DNA of 7,495 nucleotides from an uncultured Christensenella sp. (GCA_949291975.1 CASEYA010000012.1:1-7495), one strand, 5' to 3'; positions 1 through 5,718 are shown, counted from the stretch's first letter. Notes: a model not told the origin generated them from the sequence alone. A program made the numbers and translations.

Positions 1-143
1 AAATATCTAAAAAAGACTTCACCTAAAATGATAGGCTCTAACACAAATCCACTTAACTTTACCATTTGGTGAACCAATGCGTTTATGTTTTCATATTCTT
101 TGTGTTTTTCTTGCTGTCTCCAAATATATTGTTGTCTAGTCAT
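1..143 (-). CDS. Unknown small protein, 3' end outside window (partial)
   Basis: An open minus-strand frame runs from an ATG at 143-141 to the left edge with no stop: 47 complete codons, beginning MTRQQYIWRQQ and reaching GFVLEPIILGEVFFRY. I do not recognise the family. The N-terminus is polar and charged (many Gln, Lys, Glu) and the visible end is more hydrophobic. The start is supported by an AAGGCGG ribosome binding site a few bases upstream and by an 8-base overlap with the stop of the gene before it (ATGACTAG), an arrangement typical of translationally coupled genes. An in-frame ATG six codons earlier (161-159) is possible but has no visible ribosome binding site. It is probably co-transcribed with the upstream small gene from the promoter near 424-452. 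Such overlapping small genes are common in phage-derived or mobile DNA, but nothing here proves that origin. Confidence 0.55.
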   Translation of the reverse strand, partial: MTRQQYIWRQQEKHKEYENINALVHQMVKLSGFVLEPIILGEVFFRY

Positions 144-378
144 ATTGCACCGCCTTTTCATAAGAAGAGTGCTTTACAAATCTCAATTCACAAAATTTTC
201 TTTTATCATAAACATAGCGAATTGTAAAAATGCCCCAAAGTTTTTGTTGTTTTGTGAGAATTTCTTGACTTTTATATTTTTGTGCAATATACTTGCCACG
301 ATTTAACTTTGCAAATTTAGTAATTTCAAGTATTTTTATTGGGTCAGAAAGTTGTGGGGAGCCAACAGCACCACGCAA
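136..378 (-). CDS. Unknown 80-residue protein, possibly the body of a frameshifted 92-residue gene
   Basis: This minus-strand frame ends at a TAG (138-136) that overlaps the start of the next gene. The product is basic and unrecognised (SDPIKILEITKFAKL, then KLWGIFTIRYVYDKRKF). The frame contains no ATG. The only usable start is a TTG at 378-376, which lies in the loop of the hairpin CACCAC-TTGC-GTGGTG and has no ribosome binding site, so I doubt it. Upstream, an ATG at 415-413 lies 8 bases after a TATAAT box but in another frame, and it reads only eight codons to TAA. Removing one A from the A5 run at 397-401 joins that ATG to this frame and gives an uninterrupted 92-residue protein beginning MHQHTKENKKHHLRG. 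It may therefore be a pseudogene, a length-variable gene, or a site with a sequencing error. Amino-acid composition and codon use look coding. Confidence 0.5.
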   Translation of the reverse strand: MRGAVGSPQLSDPIKILEITKFAKLNRGKYIAQKYKSQEILTKQQKLWGIFTIRYVYDKRKFCELRFVKHSSYEKAVQYD

Positions 379-390
379 GTGGTGTTTTTT
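369..390 (+). terminator. Rho-independent terminator shape on plus, inside the minus-strand gene start
   Basis: CACCAC (369-374), a GCAA tetraloop and GTGGTG (379-384) are followed by six T (385-390) and ATTTT. The stem is compact, GC-rich and has a T-run, so it should work on the plus strand. No plus-strand gene leads into it. On the minus strand the same hairpin lacks a T-run and encloses the TTG of the 80-residue frame. Confidence 0.5.
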
Positions 391-415
391 ATTTTCTTTT
401 TGTGTGTTGGTGCAT
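389..415 (-). other. Eight-codon leaderless mini-ORF upstream of the 80-residue frame
   Basis: ATG at 415-413 reads MHQHTKRK and stops at TAA (391-389), 10 bases before the TTG start of the next frame. The ATG lies 8 bases after the -10 box, the same spacing as at the P-type ATPase gene in this window. It may be the true start of the 92-residue gene split by one extra A, or a genuine leader peptide. The sequence alone cannot separate these. Confidence 0.3.
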
Positions 416-423
416 AATGTGAA

Positions 424-452
424 ATTATATCACATTTGCACTTAGCCAAAAT
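424..452 (-). promoter_or_regulatory. Extended -10 promoter for the left-end small genes
   Basis: On the minus strand a perfect TATAAT (429-424) is preceded by TGA, giving an extended -10 element. The -35 region at 17-bp spacing (452-447, ATTTTG) is poor. The 12 bases GTGATATAATTT also occur at the promoter of the repeat-protein gene (5710-5721 on plus). Transcription should begin near 417-415, at or within two bases of the ATG at 415. Confidence 0.5.
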
Positions 453-626
453 AAAAACAATTGGCACTTTTATCTTAGAATAATAAAGAAAAAATATATA
501 TTATTTAAAAATTGAAAATGATAAAAAATTGTTATTAAAGATTGTTGCATATATTCCCCACAACAATTTTCTCATTTAAAGATATGAAACAAATCATTAT
601 ATAGATACACTGATAATATTTTTGTT

Positions 627-655
627 AAAATGGCCTTTTGTATGGTCATTTTTTT
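627..655 (+). terminator. Hairpin with T-run, orphan terminator-like element
   Basis: AATGGCC (629-635) pairs with GGTCATT (644-650) with one G-T pair and an 8-base loop. A/T pairs extend the stem outward, and the T-run continues to 655. It fits a plus-strand terminator, although no gene reads into it. On minus it is followed by a shorter T-run and could be a back-up terminator for the operon ending at 831-861. Confidence 0.4.
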
Positions 656-830
656 AAACTTTACTTATTTACAAAGTATTATTGATTTATAATCATATAT
701 TTTAAGATTAAAAACTTTTTCTGTAATAAAAACAAAATGCTGAAAAATTTTTTAATTTTATTTAATTTTTTTATAATCATCTCTATTTTTTTAATTAAAA
801 GTTTATAAAAATATAATTTAATATTACTTA

Positions 831-861
831 AAAAAAAAGTGAAAACTTTTAAAGTTTTCAC
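831..861 (-). terminator. Terminator of the thyX-like operon
   Basis: GTGAAAACTTT (839-849) and AAAGTTTTCAC (851-861) form a perfect inverted repeat. On the minus strand it is followed by eight T (complement of 838-831). The stop codon of the 190-residue gene (860-858) lies inside the stem. Confidence 0.85.
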
Positions 862-1430
862 ACTATGCTCATATCATGAGATTTTTTATTATGTTCTTGA
901 ATTTGTTTTTCGTCTTTTTGAGTATAAGAGCAGTTAAATTTTTTCATATTAGTAAAGCCCTTATCATCAATTGCAAAGTTAACTTTTCCAGCACTTTTGC
1001 CTTTTTCTGCTTCAAAGATAAAACTTAAATTACCCTTGCTAATTGAATATTTTAAGGAAATTTGCTCGTGTAACTCATCAAGTTCTTTTGGGTTAGATTC
1101 CTGCATTTGAGCGAATGTATCAGGACCCAAAACAAACTCCCAAAAATCACGCTCAATAATTGTATTCTCACTTAAAGCTTGTTGAAAATCGATAAACATT
1201 ATTTTCTGAATTACTTCGCCATATTCATTAAAAACTTTGAACAATTTGCGTCTTCTGATTGTGTCTATAATTCCTGCACGGCTTTTCCCTTCTAGACCAG
1301 ATTTACCTTTATTTGCCAAATCAAAAAGATAGTTTGCCAGCACATCACTGCAACAAGCAATTGCAGAAAATTCTCGTTCATCATCTTTTTCTGGCAACGA
1401 ACTGTATACCAAATTTAAAAAATTTATCAT
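858..1430 (-). CDS. Unknown 190-residue protein, second gene of the thyX-like operon
   Basis: I do not recognise this family. The start is well supported: ATG at 1430-1428 with a strong AAGGAG eight bases upstream. The product looks cytosolic, with no signal peptide or membrane segment. The N-terminal part (about residues 1-100) has alternating hydrophobic and charged stretches typical of a folded alpha-helical domain (for example SDVLANYLFDLANKG near 29-43, followed by a basic IRRRKLFKVF segment near 58-67). The C-terminal part (about 130-190) looks beta-rich at first (YSISKGNLSFIFEAEKG) and ends in a charged Lys/Glu/Asp tail. It follows the ThyX-like gene after 44 bases that contain a hairpin, and it ends directly in the terminator, so the two genes very probably share one mRNA. 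A link to nucleotide metabolism is suggested only by position. Confidence 0.8.
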   Translation of the reverse strand: MINFLNLVYSSLPEKDDEREFSAIACCSDVLANYLFDLANKGKSGLEGKSRAGIIDTIRRRKLFKVFNEYGEVIQKIMFIDFQQALSENTIIERDFWEFVLGPDTFAQMQESNPKELDELHEQISLKYSISKGNLSFIFEAEKGKSAGKVNFAIDDKGFTNMKKFNCSYTQKDEKQIQEHNKKSHDMSIV

Positions 1431-1449
1431 GTTATTAACTCCTTATCCA

Positions 1450-1474
1450 ACAAAATTATAAATTTTAATTTTGT
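1450..1474 (-). repeat. Intercistronic hairpin between the two operon genes
   Basis: Directly after the TAA of the ThyX-like gene, ACAAAATTA and TAATTTTGT form a perfect 9-bp stem with a 7-base loop. It fills most of the 44-base gap and ends just before the AAGGAG of the next gene. It has no T-run, so it is not a normal terminator. It could protect the upstream message or tune translation of the 190-residue protein. It also contains a TATAAT, but I see no good -35 for it. Confidence 0.5.
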
Positions 1475-2719
1475 TTAAATTTTGCTTATTCCTAAAATTC
1501 CATCTTTAAAACCGCAAGGTTCTTTACATTTATAACCAGGAAAATTACATCTTGAAGCTTTTAAATAATTTTTCAAGTCATCAGCAAGTGCATTTTGTTT
1601 TTTTGAAAGTTCTTCATAATATTTTTGTGCTGTTTGATGTGTTTGTTCTCTTATTTCCAGTTGTGCCCGAGCACATTTTCTTTCAAGCATTTTCCACTTG
1701 AAAGCCTCATATGTTCCGCTTTCTGTTATATTTACCATGGTGCCCTGTGGAATTTTATCAGCAACTTTCAAAGCGTCTTCTCGCCATTCTTCCTCAAGTT
1801 TTTTATCACTTTTTAAAATTGGAGGCACAAAAATTTCAAACTCATCTTTTTCACTCATGGAATATCTCAAACTGCGGTGTCTTAGCCCCTGTGCAAATGC
1901 GGTAAGTGAGCCAGAATAGGTTGTTTGATAGATATTTGAAAAAATTTCTTCTTTTGGCGAATTATCAACAAGTGAAAAGCTTCTGTTTTTATTTTCTTGC
2001 AGTCCGTCTATAACAAGTCCCAACTCTTCAATTTGGGAACAAAATTCTTTCATAGTTGGTTTTAAAAGTTCATAATATTTTGGGTTATTTTCACTTTGAA
2101 GAATTTTCTGCATCCAATTATATTCATAATTAAGCTGTCTTAAAGACAAAGTATGAACCATTTTTGTGTTTGGAAGTAAAACACTGATAAGATATCTAGC
2201 ATTTTCTTGTGCAAGTTTATCTTTGCGCTTATCATCAAGATATCCTTGTGTTTGTGGATAGATTTTGTTAATTTCCTCCTTTAAAATTTCATCCCATTTT
2301 CCAGACAAAGCAGTCTCCTCTTTACTGAAATCTATTTTTGCATATCTTCCTGATTTTTCGGAGGTAGAATAGTCTTTTTCATTATTTAGAAGCATAGCAA
2401 AAAGTTTTGGAATATCATCAAGATAAAGGGTAATTCTTGCGTGGTCACAAACACTGTGATGACCCGATGCCAAGGTATTCAACAAACGCTGTTTTGTTTT
2501 TTCTTGGTCTTCAAAACTGATTTCTTCAAAATTTTTATTTGTATAACAAACATTTGCCGAATAGCCTGAAAGATTTATAAAATCATCAATCATCTGGTCT
2601 TTTTTAGATATTATTTGTTCTGGATTTCTTAGCAGAATAACCTGCCCTGTTTTAGTATCTATTCTAAACGCTTTTGGTTCATCATAAAAAGAAGAAATTG
2701 CAATAATGGAAGTTTTCAT
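1475..2719 (-). CDS. thyX: Double-length ThyX-family protein (flavin-dependent thymidylate synthase family)
   Basis: ThyX makes dTMP from dUMP with methylene-tetrahydrofolate, FAD and NADPH. This 414-residue protein is about twice the usual length and reads as two ThyX-like halves. In the first (about 50-210), GHHSVCDHARITLYLDDIP (86-104) matches the H-x-S-x-x-x-H region. STSEKSGRY (118-126) matches the S-x-RY end of the signature, and ENARYLISVLLP (172-183) matches the E-x-x-R...LP segment. The RHR of the signature is replaced by NEK (113-115). In the second half, GLRHRSLRYSMSE (278-290) carries RHR (280-282) and ERKCARAQLEIREQ (346-359) matches the R-x4-AQxEIR segment. The tail has C391, C398 and C402. 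The start is ATG with AGGAG at 2730-2726 and a strong promoter upstream. Family membership is clear. Whether it is catalytic is uncertain, because each half lacks part of the standard signature. I see no thyA or folate gene in the window. Confidence 0.85.
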   Translation of the reverse strand: MKTSIIAISSFYDEPKAFRIDTKTGQVILLRNPEQIISKKDQMIDDFINLSGYSANVCYTNKNFEEISFEDQEKTKQRLLNTLASGHHSVCDHARITLYLDDIPKLFAMLLNNEKDYSTSEKSGRYAKIDFSKEETALSGKWDEILKEEINKIYPQTQGYLDDKRKDKLAQENARYLISVLLPNTKMVHTLSLRQLNYEYNWMQKILQSENNPKYYELLKPTMKEFCSQIEELGLVIDGLQENKNRSFSLVDNSPKEEIFSNIYQTTYSGSLTAFAQGLRHRSLRYSMSEKDEFEIFVPPILKSDKKLEEEWREDALKVADKIPQGTMVNITESGTYEAFKWKMLERKCARAQLEIREQTHQTAQKYYEELSKKQNALADDLKNYLKASRCNFPGYKCKEPCGFKDGILGISKI

Positions 2720-2757
2720 TTTTAACTCCTATAAATTTTTTCTTACCTCTGCCAAAA

Positions 2758-2786
2758 ATTATAGCATAAAAGTGCAAAAAAGTCAA
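2758..2786 (-). promoter_or_regulatory. Promoter of the thyX-like operon
   Basis: On minus, TTGACT (2786-2781), a 17-bp spacer and a perfect TATAAT (2763-2758) preceded by TGC form an extended -10 promoter. Transcription should start near 2751, giving a leader of about 30 bases that contains AGGAG before the ATG. Confidence 0.85.
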
Positions 2787-2823
2787 TATATGCCTTTTTA
2801 TGTTCTTGTTATAACGTGTTTGT

Positions 2824-2858
2824 TAAAAAATAAAAGGTTCAATCATCATGAACCCTTT
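2824..2858 (-). terminator. Terminator of the P-type ATPase gene
   Basis: On minus, AAAGGGTTCA pairs with TGAACCTTTT (stem arms 2858-2849 and 2841-2832, one G-T pair, 7-base loop), followed by ATTTTTT. It begins just after the ATPase stop at 2862-2860 and separates that gene from the thyX-like promoter. Confidence 0.85.
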
Positions 2859-2859
2859 A

Positions 2860-5322
2860 TTAATAACCTTCATTATTTATTGGTATTTTTCGTTTTTTTC
2901 TATTATCATAAAGTTTTTTAATACCCCATTCAATTGTCATCCCTATTGCGAGAAGAACAGGAATTGATGCAAGTGCAATATAGAGCCAATTATATCCATT
3001 TTCGCTTAACTTATCAATTTGCAACAGATTGAAAAGTGGTGAACCTTCAAAAAGTGATGTTCCATATAGATTAGAAAATGTGAAGAAACCAACAATAACA
3101 AGCATTATCATGGTTATAAGAACAAATAATCTATAGGCATTAAATGGCCATGAAACTCTGCCAATTACGAACAATGCGTTTATTGTTATTGCAACCACAA
3201 TTATTGATTGAATTTCATCTTGACTGAGCCCTGTGATATGAGGAGTTAAATATAGGAATATAGCAATAAACAGCGAAACAACCGCACCTATCACAGATTT
3301 TGCCAAAATAGTCTGCAAAAATTTACCCTTGATAAGTTCTCTGTTTGGCTGTAAAGCTAGTGCAAATGCTGGAAGTCCTATTGCAAACATTTCCATTAGC
3401 AAAAGTTGAACTGGACTGAATGCATATTCGTATCCCATGATAATACAAAATATTGAGAAAAAGACAGAAAACATGGTTTTTGTTAAAAACAGCGGAGAAG
3501 CAGTTCTTATGTTATTTGTAACCCGTCGTCCTTCTGCAACAACATCTTGCATAGAGCAAAAATTACTGTCTGTTAAAATAAGTTGCGACACACGCCTTGC
3601 CGCATCGGCTCCTGCCCCAACAGCAATTGAACAATCTGCTTCTTTTAAAGCTAAAATATCATTAACACCATCACCCATCATGGCAACGGTATTTCCTGCT
3701 TTTTTCATTGCTTGAACTAGAAGTTTCTTTTGATGAGGCACAACTCTGCCAAAAACGGTATAGTCGTTTGCAATTTTTATGACATCTTGGTCGGACATAC
3801 CTTCAAGGCTGATGTATTTTTCTGCCCCCAAAATGCCTGCACGCTTTGCAACCTCGCTTACTGTTAGTGCATTATCTCCAGAAATAACCTTTAGGTTAAC
3901 ATTATTTTCATTAAAATATTTTATTGTTTCTATTGCATCTTGTCTAACATTATCTTCTAGAATAATAAGAGCAAGCGCTCGCATTTCTGTTGGTTTATTT
4001 TTTCCATCATATTCTTGTTCGCTGTGGCATAGTGCCAAGACACGATAACCTTTTCCTGCGTTTTCATTTATAGTTTGAAAAACTTTTTGATTTTTATTTT
4101 TATCAAGCATCATCTCTGGTGCACCAAGAAAATAACTTCCCTTATCTTTAAAACATACGCATGAAAACTTGTTTTCACTGGAAAAATTAAAGTGTTTTGT
4201 TGCTTTTATAACTTCTTTTGGAACAAACTCTTTTTTCAGTGCCTTTGCAGTATCATTATCATCTTCAAGCGCAAACTGCATAGATTGAATGATTTCATAG
4301 AACTTTTCTTTTCTATCTGGTTTGTTTAGAACTATAATTTCCTTAAATGCCATGCTTCCATCTGTGATTGTTCCTGTTTTATCAAAGCACATGACGTTAA
4401 CTCTGGCAAGCATTTCAATGCAATATAAATCTTGAACCAAGGTTTTTTTACTGGCAAGTCGCATAACTCCAACCACAAGAGCGGTTGATGTTAACAGAAA
4501 CAGTCCCGATGGAATCATTCCAATGACTGCACCTGAAGTTTTTATAACAGTGTTATAGATATCGTTGCCAGAATAGTATGTTCTAAAAAACAAAATTACA
4601 GCAATTGGAATGATGATTATACCAATAAATTTTATAATGGTGTTAAGGGTGTTCAAAATTACTGAATTTGGCTTTTTATATTTTTTTGCCTGACTTGTCA
4701 GCCCAACAACAAAGGTATCTGCCCCAACCTTGTCTGCACGGACATATGCATTTCCACTTATAACAAAACTACCTGATAAAACAGTATCTCCGGCTTTTTT
4801 TACAATAGGCAAACTCTCGCCTGTTAAAAGTGATTCATTCACACGAATTTCACCACTTAAAACAATTCCATCACAAGAAATTTGCTGTCCACTGGATAGA
4901 CGAAAGATGTCATCAAGAACCAAATCGGTTGTTAAAATGTTTTGTTCTTTTGCATCTCGAACCACATCAACTGTTGATGCAGACACAAGAGAAAGTTTAT
5001 CAATTATTCTTTTTGATTTTATTTTTTGAATTATACCAATCAGCAGATTGGCAAGCACTATAACCAAAAATGTTAACTGTGTGTAAGCACCAAAACAGAT
5101 TAAAATTATTGCTATTATAAAAAATATGAGGTTAAAATAGGTGAAAATTTCTGAAAGAATAATGCCCAAATATGTTGTAGATTTTTGGTTGGTGGCAGGA
5201 TTATCAAAACCCATTGTTTTTCTTTCTTCAACCTGTGAAGAAGTTAAGCCACTTTCAACTGTGGCTTCAACTCGCTGTGGTATGACATTCTTTTTGCGTT
5301 TATAGTGCTTCACTTTATTCAT
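2860..5322 (-). CDS. P-type cation-transporting ATPase (HAD superfamily, P2-like, Exp7-like branch)
   Basis: This is an ATP-driven membrane ion pump of 820 residues from the ATG at 5322. Positions here count from that Met. The actuator motif TGES is at 167-170. The phosphorylation site DKTGT is at 314-318 (Asp314 takes the phosphate). The nucleotide domain has GAPE at 400-403, and the hinge motif GDGVND is at 550-555. About ten membrane segments are visible: two near 50-100, two near 225-285 and six from about 605 to 797. Length and order are normal for bacterial P2-type pumps. The M4 signature is IPSG (270-273), where Ca2+ and Mg2+ pumps normally have IPEG, so the ion cannot be read from the motif. 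The following LFLLTSTAL and IEMLAR segments resemble the streptococcal Exp7 group. A TTG three codons earlier (5331-5329) is unlikely because it overlaps the -10 box. The gene stands alone between its own promoter and terminator. Confidence 0.93.
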   Translation of the reverse strand: MNKVKHYKRKKNVIPQRVEATVESGLTSSQVEERKTMGFDNPATNQKSTTYLGIILSEIFTYFNLIFFIIAIILICFGAYTQLTFLVIVLANLLIGIIQKIKSKRIIDKLSLVSASTVDVVRDAKEQNILTTDLVLDDIFRLSSGQQISCDGIVLSGEIRVNESLLTGESLPIVKKAGDTVLSGSFVISGNAYVRADKVGADTFVVGLTSQAKKYKKPNSVILNTLNTIIKFIGIIIIPIAVILFFRTYYSGNDIYNTVIKTSGAVIGMIPSGLFLLTSTALVVGVMRLASKKTLVQDLYCIEMLARVNVMCFDKTGTITDGSMAFKEIIVLNKPDRKEKFYEIIQSMQFALEDDNDTAKALKKEFVPKEVIKATKHFNFSSENKFSCVCFKDKGSYFLGAPEMMLDKNKNQKVFQTINENAGKGYRVLALCHSEQEYDGKNKPTEMRALALIILEDNVRQDAIETIKYFNENNVNLKVISGDNALTVSEVAKRAGILGAEKYISLEGMSDQDVIKIANDYTVFGRVVPHQKKLLVQAMKKAGNTVAMMGDGVNDILALKEADCSIAVGAGADAARRVSQLILTDSNFCSMQDVVAEGRRVTNNIRTASPLFLTKTMFSVFFSIFCIIMGYEYAFSPVQLLLMEMFAIGLPAFALALQPNRELIKGKFLQTILAKSVIGAVVSLFIAIFLYLTPHITGLSQDEIQSIIVVAITINALFVIGRVSWPFNAYRLFVLITMIMLVIVGFFTFSNLYGTSLFEGSPLFNLLQIDKLSENGYNWLYIALASIPVLLAIGMTIEWGIKKLYDNRKKRKIPINNEGY

Positions 5323-5330
5323 GATAAACA

Positions 5331-5359
5331 ATTATAACATATAATTTTATGTAAATCAA
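5331..5359 (-). promoter_or_regulatory. Promoter of the P-type ATPase, giving a leaderless mRNA
   Basis: On minus, TTGATT (5359-5354), a 17-bp spacer and a perfect TATAAT (5336-5331) preceded by TGT form a strong extended -10 promoter. Only eight bases separate TATAAT from the ATG at 5322-5320, so transcription should start at or within two or three bases of the start codon. No Shine-Dalgarno sequence precedes the ATG, which agrees with leaderless translation. Confidence 0.75.
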
Positions 5360-5444
5360 GATATTTAAGTTAAAGTTTTATCTGTATATTTCAAACAAAA
5401 TTTTTTCAAAAACAAAATGTAAAACACTTTATTCTAGGTCAAAA

Positions 5445-5621
5445 TTAACTAGAATTCAATTTTTGAACTCTGTTTAATTTGCATATCTTTTTCATTTTAC
5501 CCTTTCTAAATAAAAAGCAATTTCCATGAATAGAAAGTTTGTTGTCTTCATCTTCTATAAAAGCGTTGTTATCTATTGCATAGACATCAATATAATTGGA
5601 AAAATCTTTGATTAAATCCAT
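5445..5621 (-). CDS. Possible unknown 58-residue protein
   Basis: A short minus-strand frame starts with ATG at 5621-5619. An AAAGG ten bases upstream could serve as ribosome binding site. A longer version from a GTG at 5654 adds 11 residues but begins at the expected transcription start, so I prefer the ATG. The product is polar, with an acidic centre (IEDEDNKLSIHGNCFLF) and a basic C-terminus (RKGKMKKICKLNRVQKL). It has no signal peptide or membrane segment and I do not recognise it. It is divergent from the repeat-protein gene, and a weak promoter (5660-5688) lies upstream. I see no strong terminator after it. It could be a small regulator, or a chance frame in AT-rich DNA. Confidence 0.4.
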   Translation of the reverse strand: MDLIKDFSNYIDVYAIDNNAFIEDEDNKLSIHGNCFLFRKGKMKKICKLNRVQKLNSS

Positions 5622-5650
5622 TCTGTTTTTACCTTTTTTGTCAAATAAGT

Positions 5651-5712
5651 TCACAAGATTTTTTAAAATGCGTAAATTTTGTTTTCAATATTGACTTTTT
5701 TTAATCTTGTGA
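5651..5712. promoter_or_regulatory. Paired inverted repeat in the divergent promoter region, candidate operator
   Basis: TCACAAGATT (5651-5660) and AATCTTGTGA (5703-5712) are perfect inverted copies of 10 bp. Their centres are 52 bp apart, close to five helical turns. The right copy fills the last ten bases of the spacer directly before the TATAAT of the repeat-protein promoter. The left copy touches the weak minus-strand -10 and its expected start point. The right copy lies upstream of the plus transcript, so RNA folding cannot explain the pair there. A DNA-binding regulator that acts on both promoters is the simplest reading. Confidence 0.45.
5660..5688 (-). promoter_or_regulatory. Weak promoter for the 58-residue ORF
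   Basis: On minus, TTGAAA (5688-5683), 17 bp, then TAAAAA (5665-5660). The -35 is fair and the -10 poor, so the call is tentative. It overlaps the candidate operator. Confidence 0.3.
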
Positions 5713-5718
5713 TATAAT
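5691..5718 (+). promoter_or_regulatory. Promoter of the 28-residue-repeat protein gene
   Basis: TTGACT (5691-5696), a 16-bp spacer and a perfect TATAAT (5713-5718) preceded by TGA. Transcription should start near 5725. AGGA at 5738-5741 is correctly spaced before the ATG at 5749. Confidence 0.85.

Larger units (their letters stand above)
379..857. other. AT-rich gene-poor stretch
   Basis: No credible long coding region is present here. It holds the mini-ORF at 389-415, the promoter at 424-452 and hairpins at 541-567 and 627-655. On its right it holds the terminator of the 190-residue gene. Runs of A and T produce only low-complexity reading frames. Confidence 0.6.

Noticed and set aside
85..306. 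73-codon plus-strand ORF rich in Cys and Phe
   Set aside because: It is antisense to the two small minus-strand genes, has no ribosome binding site, and has a composition expected of a shadow frame.
541..567. 7-bp inverted repeat ATTGTTG/CAACAAT followed by a few T
   Set aside because: The loop is 13 bases and the T-run is short. It is too weak to call a terminator.
679..861. 60-codon minus-strand ORF of mostly Lys, Ile, Phe and Leu
   Set aside because: Its start lies in the terminator stem of the 190-residue gene, and it is translated A/T-run sequence with no ribosome binding site.
1625..1919. Three plus-strand ORFs inside the ThyX-like gene
   Set aside because: They are antisense shadows of a gene with clear family motifs, without ribosome binding sites.
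2706..2921. 71-codon plus-strand ORF between the thyX-like and ATPase genes
   Set aside because: It runs across the thyX-like promoter and the ATPase terminator and has no family resemblance.
3437..5063. Four plus-strand ORFs inside the P-type ATPase gene
   Set aside because: They are antisense shadows of a gene with all P-type ATPase motifs in order.
5323..5331. TTG start three codons upstream in the ATPase frame
   Set aside because: It overlaps the TATAAT box, so it should not be on the main transcript. The ATG at 5322 is the better start.
5430..5452. TTCTAG/CTAGAA inverted repeat after the 58-residue ORF
   Set aside because: The stem is 6 bp with an 11-base loop and no T-run follows on minus, so I do not call a terminator.
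5622..5654. GTG start extending the 58-residue ORF to 69 residues
   Set aside because: It lies at the expected transcription start and within the candidate operator, and the internal ATG has an AAAGG upstream.
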